From Allobosea sp. Tri-44 (lineage in GTDB: Bacteria; Pseudomonadota; Alphaproteobacteria; Rhizobiales; Beijerinckiaceae), in assembly GCF_004123845.1 (NCBI RefSeq), contig NZ_NBDP01000053.1:397695-461694 (forward strand): DNA of 64,000 nucleotides. The letters are read 5' to 3'. Under the pieces are notes generated by a model. The model did not search any database. It saw only the letters and a program-made list of their open reading frames with translations, and was not told where the DNA came from. Made by a program: the position numbers and the translations under genes. This document shows positions 43,484-54,824 of the stretch, piece by piece; positions within the stretch are counted from its first letter, which is position 1, and each line of letters starts with the position of its first letter.

Positions 43484-44425
43484 ATGAGCTTTGCAATGAT
43501 TTCGATCTTGGGCCTGAAGCGGCTCTCGTTGCGGCGCGCCTTGCTCGCTGGCCTGTCGCTGCTGGCGATCGGCCTGATCCAGCCTGCTGCTGCGCAGGAT
43601 GCTGCCGACCTCGTGGTGCGGACGGGCCGTCTCGAGAACCAGCTGCGTCAGCTCTCCGGCCAGATCGAACAATTGCAGTTCGAGAACCGGCGCCTGACCG
43701 AGCAATTGCGCAAGTTCCAGGAAGACGTTGATTTCCGCCTGTCGGAGCGCGGTGGACAGCGCGGCAGTGCCAGCCAGGCGCCGCAGGGCGCCCGCCCGGC
43801 CGCCCCGCCGACGCAGCCCGGGCGTGAGCGTCGCGGCGACGCCTTCGATCCTGCTGCGCAGCCAGGCACGGCCGGCGCGCCACGTCAGCTCGGCCAAATC
43901 ATCGAGGATGACTATGCCGGCAATCCGGCGTCCGGGCAGGGTCCGATGGACCTCTCCAATGTCGGCCGCCCGGTGCCGGAAGGCGCGCTGCCGCCGACGG
44001 CGCCGCGTGGCCCGAGTGTCGCTGCGACCGGGCAGGCAGGCACCCCGCGCGAACTCTACGACCTCGCCTATGCGCATGTGCTGCGCAAGGAATACGAGCG
44101 CGCCGAGATGAGCTTCCGCGAATTCCTGCAGAGCTATCCGCGCGACCGGCTGGCGCCCGACGCGACCTTCTGGCTCGGCGAGAGCTATTTTCAGCGCCAG
44201 CGCTATCGCGAAGCGGCCGAGCAGTTCCTGAAGATCTCGCGCGATTATCCGAAGGCCGGGAAAGGCCCCGACAGCCTGCTCAAGCTCGGTATGTCGCTGA
44301 ACGGGCTTGGCGCGCGCGACCAGGCCTGTGCCACCTTTGCCAAGGTCGGCGTCGATTATCCGGCCGCTTCGAATACCGTGCGTCAGGGCGTGGAGCGCGA
44401 GCAGCGGCGCGCCCGCTGCGCTTGA
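43484..44425 (+). CDS. cpoB: Tol-Pal-associated periplasmic TPR protein CpoB/YbgF
   Basis: This 313-residue protein has a signal peptide (RRALLAGLSLLAIGLIQPAA), an N-terminal trimerising coiled coil (RLENQLRQLSGQIEQLQFEN near residue 50), a Pro-rich linker and C-terminal TPRs (YDLAYAHVLRKEYERAEMSF near 190, LGESYFQRQRYREAAEQFLK near 228). CpoB coordinates Tol with peptidoglycan synthesis at division. The stop overlaps a TTG start of tilS (TTGA). Confidence 0.9.
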   Translation: MSFAMISILGLKRLSLRRALLAGLSLLAIGLIQPAAAQDAADLVVRTGRLENQLRQLSGQIEQLQFENRRLTEQLRKFQEDVDFRLSERGGQRGSASQAPQGARPAAPPTQPGRERRGDAFDPAAQPGTAGAPRQLGQIIEDDYAGNPASGQGPMDLSNVGRPVPEGALPPTAPRGPSVAATGQAGTPRELYDLAYAHVLRKEYERAEMSFREFLQSYPRDRLAPDATFWLGESYFQRQRYREAAEQFLKISRDYPKAGKGPDSLLKLGMSLNGLGARDQACATFAKVGVDYPAASNTVRQGVEREQRRARCA

Positions 44426-45480
44426 CCGCGGCACCTCCAGAGACTGCTGGATACGAACCCCTGACGGCGGCGGACGCCGCTGTCCTGTGTGCTCCGCTCG
44501 CGGGCGAGGAAGCACTGCTCGTCGCGGTGTCCGGCGGGCCGGATTCCGTCGCGCTTCTCGCGCTTCTTGCCGAATGGGCTAGCCGCGGTCGCCCGCGGCT
44601 CCTGGCTGTAACCGTCGATCATGGCCTGCGCCCCGAGGCGGCTGAGGAAGCGCTGATGGTCGCCCAGCTCTGCGCCGGGCTCAGGCTCGAGCATCGCACG
44701 AAGCGCTGGCTGGGCCCTAAGCCGCAGACCGGCTTGCAGGAGAACGCGCGAGCCGCCCGCTACGCCCTGCTGGCAGAGGAGGCACGGGCGTTCGGTGCCA
44801 CGGCGATCGTCACTGCCCATACCCTCGACGACCAGGCCGAGACCTTGCTGATCCGCATGGCCGCGGGCTCCGGCCTTGCCGGTCTCGCGGGGATGGCTCC
44901 CCGTAGCTCGGTGAACGGAGTCGTGCTCGCAAGGCCGCTGCTTGGCGTCGAGAAAGCCCGGCTCATCGCGACCTGCAAGGCGCGTGGCCTCTCTTTCGTA
45001 CGTGATCCGTCGAACAACGACCCGCGTTTCGCACGCATCCGCTGGCGCGAGCTCTTGCCTGAGCTGGCGCAGGACGGATTGACGGCCGAGCGGCTCGGCC
45101 AACTCGCCCGCCGGCTGGCGCGGGCCGAGGAGGCGCTGGATGTTCTCGCAGTCCGCGCCCTGGCGGCCTTGCCGGCCGGCGGGGAGGCTGGAGAGCGCTG
45201 GTTCGATTTTGCGCGACTCTGCCACGAGCCTGAGGAGATCGTCGTCCGGGGCCTGGCGCTCGCGCTCGCCGCGGCGCAGGACAATGACGAGGAAGACGAT
45301 GTGCCGCTTCGTCTGGCGCGGCTTGAGGATTGCGCGCAGGCCCTGATCGTCGCGGCACGCGAGGGCAGGGCGCTGCGCCGCACGCTTGGCGGCTTCCGCC
45401 TGTCGCTCTCCGGTGACGGGGTGCTGACGCTGATGCGCGAAGGCGAAAGGCGCCGAGGCGTTCACCCTGCGACGGTATAA
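44422..45480 (+). CDS. tilS: tRNA(Ile)-lysidine synthetase
   Basis: This 352-residue enzyme attaches lysine to the wobble cytidine of tRNA(Ile)(CAU) so that it reads AUA. The N-type PP-loop is AVSGGPDSVALLALLAEW near residue 35, followed by VTVDHGLRPEAAEEALMV near 68, and TAHTLDDQAETLLIRMAAGS near 132. The TTG start at 44422 overlaps the cpoB stop. A later start is conceivable. It is 112 bases upstream of ftsH, the usual neighbour. Confidence 0.92.
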   Translation: MTAAPPETAGYEPLTAADAAVLCAPLAGEEALLVAVSGGPDSVALLALLAEWASRGRPRLLAVTVDHGLRPEAAEEALMVAQLCAGLRLEHRTKRWLGPKPQTGLQENARAARYALLAEEARAFGATAIVTAHTLDDQAETLLIRMAAGSGLAGLAGMAPRSSVNGVVLARPLLGVEKARLIATCKARGLSFVRDPSNNDPRFARIRWRELLPELAQDGLTAERLGQLARRLARAEEALDVLAVRALAALPAGGEAGERWFDFARLCHEPEEIVVRGLALALAAAQDNDEEDDVPLRLARLEDCAQALIVAAREGRALRRTLGGFRLSLSGDGVLTLMREGERRRGVHPATV

Positions 45481-45591
45481 CGAGAAGAAGAGCTAGCCTT
45501 CCCTTGGCAAGGAGGCATGACAGCCCTAGATTAAGCAGCGAAAATCACAGGCTCGCGCGGCAATTCCGCTGGCGAGCGGATCGGAACCCTG

Positions 45592-47517
<1,926 letters not shown>

Positions 47518-47542
47518 GCGGACACAAAACCGTAAGAGCGAT

Positions 47543-47570
47543 CAAAGGGCGGCCTTCGAGCCGCCCTTTG
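47543..47570 (+). terminator. probable terminator after ftsH
   Basis: CAAAGGGCGGC and GCCGCCCTTTG form an 11-bp stem with a six-base loop. The T content at the 3' side is within the stem, so efficiency is uncertain. Confidence 0.75.
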
Positions 47571-47714
47571 TCATGATCATCCCCGCAATTGACGCTGAAC
47601 GGGATTATCGTTGCTTGATGGATACGGTTCGACACAATTTGTGAGAAGCTGAGCGGGCAAAACGCCTGTATGAGCTGCAAAAGCAACGAGCCGGGCAAGG
47701 CTCCGAGGGCGACC

Positions 47715-49058
47715 ATGATACGCAAGTACTTCGGCACCGACGGCATTCGCGGACGCGCCAACGGCGTCATCACGCCGGACCTCGCCATGCGCGTCGGCCA
47801 GGCGACCGGCATCGCCTTCCGCCGTGGCGACCATCGCCATCGCGTGGTGATCGGCAAGGATACGCGGCTGTCGGGCTACATGATCGAGAACGCCCTCGTC
47901 GCCGGCTTCACCTCGGTCGGGATGGACGTGCTGCTGCTCGGCCCCATGCCGACGCCGGCTGTAGCGATGCTGACCCGCTCGATGCGCGCCGATCTCGGCG
48001 TGATGATCTCGGCCTCGCACAACCCCTATGAGGACAACGGCATCAAGCTGTTCGGGCCGGATGGCTACAAGCTCAACGACGAGCTCGAGGCGGAGATCAC
48101 CCGGCTGATCGATTCCGATCTCGGCAAGCAGCTCTCGCCCTCGGCGATGCTCGGCCGGGCCAAGCGTGTCGAGAGCGCCCATGCGCGTTATATCGAGTTC
48201 GCCAAGCGGACCCTGCCGCGCAATCTCGGCCTGGACGGCCTGCGCATCGTGCTCGATTGCGCCAATGGCGCGGCCTACAAGGTCGCGCCGGAGGCGCTCT
48301 GGGAACTGGGCGCCGAGGTCATCACCATCGGCGACGAGCCCGATGGTTTCAACATCAACAAGGATGTCGGCTCGACCAAGCCAGCGGCACTCAGCCAGAA
48401 GGTGCGCGAGCTGCGCGCCGATCTCGGCATTGCGCTCGACGGCGACGCCGATCGCGTCCTGATCGTCGACGAGCAGGGCCAGGTCGTCGATGGCGACCAA
48501 TTGATGGGCGTGATTGCGCGCAGCTGGCAGGAAGATGGGCGTCTTTCCGCTCCGGGCATCGTCGCCACCGTGATGTCCAATCTCGGCCTGGAGCGCTACC
48601 TGGCGGGTCTCGGCCTGTCGATGGCGCGCACTGCGGTCGGCGACCGCTACGTGCTGGAGCATATGCGCGCGAACGGCTTCAATCTCGGCGGCGAGCAGTC
48701 CGGCCACATCATCCTCTCGGACTATGGCACGACCGGCGACGGCCTGGTCGCGGCGCTGCAACTGCTCGCCGTGGTCAAGCGGCAGGAGAAGCCGGTCTCC
48801 GAGGTCTGCCATTGCTTCGAGCCGCTGCCGCAGATCCTCAAGAATGTCCGCTACAAGCAGGGCCGGCCACTGGAGGAAAAGCCCGTCGTCAGTGCGATCA
48901 AGGCGGCCGAGCAGCTGCTCGGCGAGAGCGGGCGGCTGGTGATCCGTCCCTCGGGCACCGAGCCGGTGATCCGCGTCATGGCCGAGGGCGACGACCGTGA
49001 CCTCGTCATGCGCGCCGTAGACGAGGTGGTCGAGGCAGTGACGAAGGCGGCGGCCTGA
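47715..49058 (+). CDS. glmM: phosphoglucosamine mutase
   Basis: The 447-residue enzyme converts glucosamine-6-phosphate to glucosamine-1-phosphate for peptidoglycan and LPS. It opens MIRKYFGTDGIRGRANG, has the phosphoserine loop VMISASHNPYEDNGIKLFG near residue 99, the metal loop ALDGDADRVLIVDEQG near 241, the sugar loop GGEQSGHII near 327 and the phosphate loop RPSGTEPVIRVMAEG near 416. It stands after ftsH, as in many proteobacteria. Confidence 0.96.
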   Translation: MIRKYFGTDGIRGRANGVITPDLAMRVGQATGIAFRRGDHRHRVVIGKDTRLSGYMIENALVAGFTSVGMDVLLLGPMPTPAVAMLTRSMRADLGVMISASHNPYEDNGIKLFGPDGYKLNDELEAEITRLIDSDLGKQLSPSAMLGRAKRVESAHARYIEFAKRTLPRNLGLDGLRIVLDCANGAAYKVAPEALWELGAEVITIGDEPDGFNINKDVGSTKPAALSQKVRELRADLGIALDGDADRVLIVDEQGQVVDGDQLMGVIARSWQEDGRLSAPGIVATVMSNLGLERYLAGLGLSMARTAVGDRYVLEHMRANGFNLGGEQSGHIILSDYGTTGDGLVAALQLLAVVKRQEKPVSEVCHCFEPLPQILKNVRYKQGRPLEEKPVVSAIKAAEQLLGESGRLVIRPSGTEPVIRVMAEGDDRDLVMRAVDEVVEAVTKAAA

Positions 49059-49140
49059 GCGACCAGGAGCTGCCTTCGGCAGACCTTAAATCCGACGCAA
49101 GTGAGAGGGTATCAAACCGAACCGACTAGGGAGGCGAGAA

Positions 49141-50973
49141 TTGCCGCGATCGATCTGCATTGCGCTTTTCGCCCTCGTTGTTTGGTTCTATGCGGGCCCC
49201 GAGGCTCTCGCGCAATCTCGTTCGGCCAAGTGGATGTCGTCCTGCGGCGGCACGTTCGACCTATGCGGATTTGTCGACCACGAGACGAAAGCGGAAGTCA
49301 TCCCGCGTCGTTTCGAGCGCGCATTTCCGTTCTCCGAGGGATTGGCCTCTGTCCGTATCGAGGGCCGCTTCGGCTTCATCGATGAAACCGGGACGGTCGT
49401 CATCCCCGCGCAGTTCGACTTGGCTGGAGAATTCCATCGGGGGCACGCAGAGGTTCTGATCGACGGCAAGATGGGTGCCATCGATCGCCGCGGCATACTG
49501 GTCATCCAGCCGCAGTTCGCGCGGGTCATCCCGTTTACGAGCGACGTATTTCTCGTGCGCGAAGGAACGTGGACCTCAGGCTATTTGGAGGGCTTTGAAA
49601 AACTCGAATCCCTCTCATTCGGCTTTATTTCCGGCCAAGGTGCGTTTGGCCTTTTTTCTCTCAGTTCTGGCTGGATCGCCAAGCCACAATACGGGATACA
49701 GCAGTTCGATCGCGGCAAAAGCGGCCTGATCTGGGCTAGTCGCGACCGCATCTTCGGGCTTTTGCGTGCAGATGGCAGATGGCAGATCGAGCCACGCTAT
49801 GTGCATGTCCAGGCTTTGAGCGATGAGCGCGCCATCGTTTGTGAGCCGGAACAAGGGAAGGGCGAAACACGGCAATGCGGCGCCATCGATCCTGATGGCA
49901 ACCTGGTTGTGCCGATGCGTGCATGGTGGCTGCACTATTGGCGGAACGGCTTTGGTTTGGCGCGAGAGGGAGGCAAGGAAGGGCTTCTCGATAGGGCAGG
50001 CAATGTCATCGGCGGCCAGTTGTTCGACAAGGTGGAACGCCCCGAGCGTGGTGACGTTGCCGAGGTGTTGCTGGACGGCAAGTGGGTTGGCCTGGGCCGT
50101 GACGGCCGCATCGTCGCCAATCCCAAAGACGGTCAAGTGATCGCTGCATGCCCGTCGGGCGTCAGATTGCTTTGGCAGGACGGTAAAGTGCAGGTCATGG
50201 GACGCGACAGCCGGCCGACCGTGCCCCACCTGCTGGACTACACCTATAACAAGCTCTACTGCGACAAACCCTCGCCCGTGAAACTCGGGGCGAAATGGGG
50301 ATTTGTCGGTGTAGACGGGCTTGTGCTGAACGGCACGCCGGCATTCGACAACATCTACGGTTTTGGGAACGGCTTTGCCGCGGTCGCGCAGGGCGGGAAA
50401 TGGGGCGTCATCGACACCACGGGGCGCCACGTGATCGAGCCGCGCTACGATCAACTCACGCCTGCGGACGGTACGGAGCTTCTTAAAGCCAAGGAGGCCG
50501 GCCGGGAGTTCTGGATCAATGCGCGGGGCGAGGAGCAGCCTGCACCGGTGCGGAAGGTCGATCGCGCGGCCTTTCTAAGATGCGGCGGAGACGGGGCCAC
50601 GATCAAGGCCGATACGGCACCAGACGGCAGCCGGGTCTGGGGAATAGTCGATGCGGACGGACGCGAACTCATCAAACGCGAGTATCGTGCGATTCACTGT
50701 TTCAGAAACGGCGTGGCTTGGGTGCCCGTCGACAGCAAACGGCAGTGGTGCCCCTTGGGTCAGGAGAGGACAGCTCGCGAGCGCCCGCGCTGTACTGAGA
50801 GCCGATATCCCTACCTTCAAACGCATTCCTCTCCAGAACGCTTTTCCGATGACGCCTATGAGAACAGCGTGCAATGGAGCCGGGCCTATCTGGAGTTCGG
50901 CGCTGATCTCCGGACCGATCCGCCGCGCATGATTCCGGAACGCGGTGCCGCTTCATTCTCGATAATGCGCTGA
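49141..50973 (+). CDS. secreted WG-repeat protein
   Basis: This 610-residue protein begins at TTG after GGGAGGCGAGAA and has a signal peptide (SICIALFALVVWFYAGPEAL, cleaved after LAQS). The body is made of WG/beta-hairpin repeats with F-G-x-I-D-x-x-G-x-x-V-I-x-P-x-F units: RFGFIDETGTVVIPAQFDLA near residue 76, MGAIDRRGILVIQPQFARVI near 112, KWGVIDTTGRHVIEPRYDQL near 421. Several Cys are dispersed, including CGGTFDLCGF at the start of the mature chain. The function is unknown; WG proteins are thought to bind other proteins. Confidence 0.85.
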   Translation: MPRSICIALFALVVWFYAGPEALAQSRSAKWMSSCGGTFDLCGFVDHETKAEVIPRRFERAFPFSEGLASVRIEGRFGFIDETGTVVIPAQFDLAGEFHRGHAEVLIDGKMGAIDRRGILVIQPQFARVIPFTSDVFLVREGTWTSGYLEGFEKLESLSFGFISGQGAFGLFSLSSGWIAKPQYGIQQFDRGKSGLIWASRDRIFGLLRADGRWQIEPRYVHVQALSDERAIVCEPEQGKGETRQCGAIDPDGNLVVPMRAWWLHYWRNGFGLAREGGKEGLLDRAGNVIGGQLFDKVERPERGDVAEVLLDGKWVGLGRDGRIVANPKDGQVIAACPSGVRLLWQDGKVQVMGRDSRPTVPHLLDYTYNKLYCDKPSPVKLGAKWGFVGVDGLVLNGTPAFDNIYGFGNGFAAVAQGGKWGVIDTTGRHVIEPRYDQLTPADGTELLKAKEAGREFWINARGEEQPAPVRKVDRAAFLRCGGDGATIKADTAPDGSRVWGIVDADGRELIKREYRAIHCFRNGVAWVPVDSKRQWCPLGQERTARERPRCTESRYPYLQTHSSPERFSDDAYENSVQWSRAYLEFGADLRTDPPRMIPERGAASFSIMR

Positions 50974-51219
50974 GCGAGTGCGGGATCTACGCTGCCGTCA
51001 TTCCTGGCGCTGGCGTCGGCCTCCGCAGAGGTTCCGGTCAGGAGGTGTTTGAAAGTCCTGGCCGTGTTACCGAACCAGCAAGTCGCCAGTCTTCGTTTAC
51101 GCGTCGATAGGGTTAGTTTTTAGGGTTAAGTCTCGTTTAAGAAATCCGTGGCAAGGTTTCCCCATCGGTAACTCGCGTGCGCTTGAGTCCAGCTGCATGC
51201 AAACTCGAAGGGGCCTGCC

Positions 51220-52080
51220 ATGCGCAGCCTGAAAACCCTTGCGCTTGCAGGCGCCATGGCCGTGAGCGCGTCCGCCATCGCCCAGGCCGCGGATTTTCCG
51301 ATGGCTCCGCCGCCCGCGCCTCCGCCGCCGGAACTGCGCGGCACGATCTCGTCGGGCATCTACCTGCGCGGCGATATCGGCGTCGGCGTCACCAATTATG
51401 GCGATTACAGCCAGGCGGAAGTCAGCCAGTTCGGCGGAAGCTTCGTCACCAAGGAGGACAGGTCCAACTCCTACTTCGCCGGGGCGGGCATCGGTTATCG
51501 CTTCAACAACTGGTTCCGCGTCGACGGCACGCTGGAATATCGCGGCGGGGCCACGATCGGCGCCACCGACGTGGTGTTCAACCCCTTCATCGGTGGCAAT
51601 CAGACCAACACATATAAGGGTAACCTCTCTTCGATCGTCGCCCTGTTCAATGCCTATGTCGATCTCGGCACCTGGAACTGCCTGACGCCCTATATCGGCG
51701 CCGGTATCGGTTACGCGACCAACCGCATCAGCGGCCTGACCGATCAGGGCCTGCAGTTCACCGGCGCCGGCACGCTCGGCACCGCCGGCAACGGTGACAA
51801 GTCGGGCATGGCCTGGGCGCTGATGGCCGGCGTCGGTTATGAGGTGAACAAGAACCTCACGCTCGAAGTGGGCTACCGCTATCTCAATCTGGGCGACGCC
51901 CACTCTGGCCGTATCCGCAATGCCTTCCTGAACGAGTCCTACTCGCCGCTGAAGGTCAAGGATATCGACAGCCACGATTTCCGCATCGGCATGCGCTGGA
52001 ACTTCGGCGACCCCGATTGTTGCGGCCCGGTCGAGCGCCCGGTCACCTATGCCCCGGCCCCGGTCGTGCGCAAGTACTGA
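51220..52080 (+). CDS. outer-membrane beta-barrel protein (Omp25/31-like)
   Basis: The 286-residue protein has a signal peptide (RSLKTLALAGAMAVSASAIA), then a short Pro-rich stretch (PMAPPPAPPPPEL) typical of Hyphomicrobiales porin-like proteins, and an eight-stranded barrel pattern (YFAGAGIGYRFNNWFRVDGT near residue 87, NCLTPYIGAGIGYATNRISG near 152, LTLEVGYRYLNLGDAHSGRI near 215). The final strand is DFRIGMRWNF near 259, followed by a tail. It probably acts as a structural or adhesin-type outer-membrane protein. Confidence 0.86.
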   Translation: MRSLKTLALAGAMAVSASAIAQAADFPMAPPPAPPPPELRGTISSGIYLRGDIGVGVTNYGDYSQAEVSQFGGSFVTKEDRSNSYFAGAGIGYRFNNWFRVDGTLEYRGGATIGATDVVFNPFIGGNQTNTYKGNLSSIVALFNAYVDLGTWNCLTPYIGAGIGYATNRISGLTDQGLQFTGAGTLGTAGNGDKSGMAWALMAGVGYEVNKNLTLEVGYRYLNLGDAHSGRIRNAFLNESYSPLKVKDIDSHDFRIGMRWNFGDPDCCGPVERPVTYAPAPVVRKY

Positions 52081-52343
52081 GCGGCTTTCCAGCCTTCACG
52101 ACGATTTTGGCGGCGCGGTCGGAAGACCGCGCCGTTGGTTTTGAGCTACCCCGTGTGCCGGTGGGCATGCGGAAACTTGCTGCGCCCGGCCGCGAAACCG
52201 GGCGGATCGCTTCAATACAGATGGCCGAAATTACCTAAGGTTAAGCTCGGCGCCAAAGATCGATCGGCCCGACGCCACCTGTTCATGAGCACTTAAGCCA
52301 CCCCTGCTTCGTTCGCTGGCAGCAAGCCGGGGGGATTTTGCAT

Positions 52344-53240
52344 ATGACACTGAGCCTTTTGGCACGGTCGGCCTTAGCGCTTGCCGTGATCGCACCGAGT
52401 TGGGGCACTCCCGCCTCGGCGACTGAGGCCGAGCCGCGACCTGGCGCCGCCTCTGTCTGCGATAGTTCCGACGACGCGCCGACCGACGCCTTCGGCTTCA
52501 CCGACAGCTCGGGCATCGCTGATCTCGGCGGTGGCAGCTTTGGACTGACGCTGGGCGGCAATGTCGGTGTCCGCGAAGGGCGCTCGCGCAGCCGTAGCGC
52601 CACGTTGACTGGCTCCTATGGGCTTTTGCCTTGTCTCGAGATCGGCGCCTCGCTATTTGGCGGCACGACACGCTCCGTCATCGCGCGCGACAGGCTCAAG
52701 GACAGAAGCCATGGCGCCGGCCTGGAGATGCGCTACCGCCTGCTCAATCACAGCCATCACGGTTTTGGCCTGACCTTCGGCATGGATGTCGGCGCCGAGC
52801 GCAATGACGACAAGCAGACCGGCCGCTTCGACAGCTACAACACCGGCTTCCGGGTGCTCGCCGACCGCGTCCTGATTCCGGAGACGCTCTATGCTGCCGT
52901 CAACGTCTCCCACAACATGATCTGGAACGGGACCGAGCCCTTTTCGCGCTCCTCGACCTTCGCCGCCGGCGCGGCCCTCGCCTGGCAGGTCGTCGACGGC
53001 GTCTATCTCAGCGGCGAGGTTCGGCATCTGCGGCAGCAGAACTCGCTCGGCTTCGGCAACCATGCCGGCCACGCCACCTTCGTCGGACCCGGTGTCTATT
53101 GGCAGGCGACCGAGCGTCTGGCGCTGTCCATCGCCTATAATGTCCAGGTCACGGGCCATGAGCGTGGCCGCCACGGCCCGCTCGACCTGAGCAATTTCAG
53201 CCGCCACCTCGTTCAGGTCGACATCGGCTGGACGTTCTAG
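52344..53240 (+). CDS. predicted outer-membrane beta-barrel protein of unknown function
   Basis: The 298-residue protein has a signal peptide (LLARSALALAVIAPSWGTPA) and alternating polar/hydrophobic strands ending in VDIGWTF, the C-terminal Phe signature used for barrel insertion. It has many Gly-aromatic strands (SGIADLGGGSFGLTLGGNVG near residue 54, FGLTFGMDVGAERNDDKQTG near 139). No specific family is recognised. ATG at 52344 with GGGGGA upstream is chosen over a TTG two codons earlier. Confidence 0.78.
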   Translation: MTLSLLARSALALAVIAPSWGTPASATEAEPRPGAASVCDSSDDAPTDAFGFTDSSGIADLGGGSFGLTLGGNVGVREGRSRSRSATLTGSYGLLPCLEIGASLFGGTTRSVIARDRLKDRSHGAGLEMRYRLLNHSHHGFGLTFGMDVGAERNDDKQTGRFDSYNTGFRVLADRVLIPETLYAAVNVSHNMIWNGTEPFSRSSTFAAGAALAWQVVDGVYLSGEVRHLRQQNSLGFGNHAGHATFVGPGVYWQATERLALSIAYNVQVTGHERGRHGPLDLSNFSRHLVQVDIGWTF

Positions 53241-53297
53241 GCCGCTCCCGGACGGCACGTTGACATCATCCTCTGCGCCGCCCTAAATCAGGGAATA

Positions 53298-53314
53298 ATA
53301 CTCCACCCCAGTAT
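53298..53314. promoter_or_regulatory. FrmR-type operator
   Basis: ATACT and AGTAT flank CCACCCC, giving the AT-flanked C-run arrangement of FrmR/RcnR-class operators (compare ATA-CCCCCC-TAT in E. coli frm). It is ten bases before the FrmR-like start codon. It would let the repressor control itself and the dehydrogenase gene. Confidence 0.65.
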
Positions 53315-53323
53315 CATGGGCGC

Positions 53324-53608
53324 ATGCCGCACACTCCCGAAGAGAAGAAGCGCGCGGTCACGCGGTTGCGCCGGATTCGCGGACAGGCCGATGCGCTGAT
53401 CCTGGCGGTCGAGCGCGGCGAGGACTGCGGCGCGCTGTTGCAGCAGCTCTCGGCCCTGCGAGGCGCCGCGACCGGGCTGATGGCTGAAGTGCTGGAAAGC
53501 CATCTGCGCGAGACGATGCTGGCAGGTTCCTCGGCAGGCGCGCCGCAGCCGGATGAAGCGGACGAGATCGCGCGAACCATGCGTGTCGTCCGCACCTATC
53601 TCAAATGA
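53324..53608 (+). CDS. frmR: formaldehyde-responsive CsoR/FrmR-family repressor
   Basis: This 94-residue helical DNA-binding protein has Pro2, Cys35 and His60 (MPHTPEEKKRA, ERGEDCGALLQQLSALRGAA, EVLESHLRETM). These match the residues through which E. coli FrmR reacts with formaldehyde; nickel/cobalt sensors of the family have a different set. It is followed 31 bases later by the class III alcohol dehydrogenase gene, the usual target. Formaldehyde would release repression. Confidence 0.88.
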   Translation: MPHTPEEKKRAVTRLRRIRGQADALILAVERGEDCGALLQQLSALRGAATGLMAEVLESHLRETMLAGSSAGAPQPDEADEIARTMRVVRTYLK

Positions 53609-53639
53609 TCCCCGCGATACCATCACAAGGAAACGCCCG

Positions 53640-54752
53640 ATGAAGACACGTGCAGCCGTGGCCTGGGAGGCCGGCAAGCCGCTGACGATCGAGACCATCG
53701 AGATCGGCGGGCCGAAGCCCGGCGAGGTGCTGGTCGAGGTGATGGCGACCGGGATCTGCCATACCGACGCCTATACGCTCTCGGGCCTGGACTCGGAGGG
53801 CAAGTTCCCAGCGATCCTCGGCCATGAGGGCGCTGGCATCGTGCGCGAGGTCGGGGCCGGCGTCACCGCGCTGAAACCCGGCGACCACGTCATCCCGCTC
53901 TACACGCCGGAGTGCCGCAGCTGTAAGTCCTGCCTGTCGCGCCGGACTAATCTCTGCACCTCGATCCGGGCGACGCAGGGGCAGGGGCTGATGCCGGACG
54001 GCACCTCGCGCTTCTCCTGCGATGGCGGCGAGATCTTCCACTATATGGGCTGCTCGACCTTCGCGAACTTCACGGTGCTGCCCGAGATCGCGCTCGCCAA
54101 GGTCCGCGAGGACGCACCCTTCGACAAGATCTGCTATATCGGCTGCGGCGTGACCACTGGCATCGGCGCGGTGATCTACACCGCCAAGGTCTGGCCCGGC
54201 GCGAGTGTCGTCGTCTTCGGACTCGGCGGCATCGGCCTCAATGTGATCCAGGGTGCCCGCATGGTCGGGGCCGATAAGATCATCGGCGTCGACATCAACC
54301 CGGGCAAGCGCGCCATGGCCGAAAAATTCGGCATGACCGACTTCATCAATCCGGCCGAGATCGGCAACGACAAGGTGGTGCAGGCGATCGTCGACCTGAC
54401 CGGCGGCGGCGCCGACTTCTCTTTCGACGCCACCGGCAACACCAATGTGATGCGCCAGGCGCTGGAATGCTGCCATCGCGGCTGGGGCGAGTCGATCATC
54501 ATCGGCGTCGCCGAGGCCGGCAAGGAGATCGCCACCCGGCCGTTCCAGCTCGTCACCGGCCGGGTCTGGAAGGGCACGGCCTTCGGCGGGGCGAGGGGCC
54601 GCACCGACGTGCCGAAGATCGTCGACTGGTACATGGAGGGGAAGATCAACATCGACGACCTGATCACCCACAAGCTCTCGCTCGACGAGATCAACCATGG
54701 CTTCGACCTGATGCATGAGGGCAAGTCGATCCGCTCGGTCGTGGTCTACTGA
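53640..54752 (+). CDS. frmA: S-(hydroxymethyl)glutathione dehydrogenase (class III alcohol dehydrogenase)
   Basis: This 370-residue zinc enzyme oxidises S-hydroxymethylglutathione, formed spontaneously from formaldehyde and glutathione, with NAD. Catalytic zinc residues: TGICHTDAYTLSG near residue 37 and GHEGAGIV near 62. Structural zinc: PECRSCKSCLSRRTNLC near 92. NAD binding: VFGLGGIGLNVIQGARM near 194. It also reduces S-nitrosoglutathione in many bacteria. It is controlled with frmR. No S-formylglutathione hydrolase gene is adjacent. Confidence 0.94.
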   Translation: MKTRAAVAWEAGKPLTIETIEIGGPKPGEVLVEVMATGICHTDAYTLSGLDSEGKFPAILGHEGAGIVREVGAGVTALKPGDHVIPLYTPECRSCKSCLSRRTNLCTSIRATQGQGLMPDGTSRFSCDGGEIFHYMGCSTFANFTVLPEIALAKVREDAPFDKICYIGCGVTTGIGAVIYTAKVWPGASVVVFGLGGIGLNVIQGARMVGADKIIGVDINPGKRAMAEKFGMTDFINPAEIGNDKVVQAIVDLTGGGADFSFDATGNTNVMRQALECCHRGWGESIIIGVAEAGKEIATRPFQLVTGRVWKGTAFGGARGRTDVPKIVDWYMEGKINIDDLITHKLSLDEINHGFDLMHEGKSIRSVVVY

Positions 54753-54824
54753 GAATACCAGGCCGGTCCCCGGAACGCTTCTGCCCGATCATCGTTGATC
54801 GGGACGCGCATCGGGGGACCGGCC

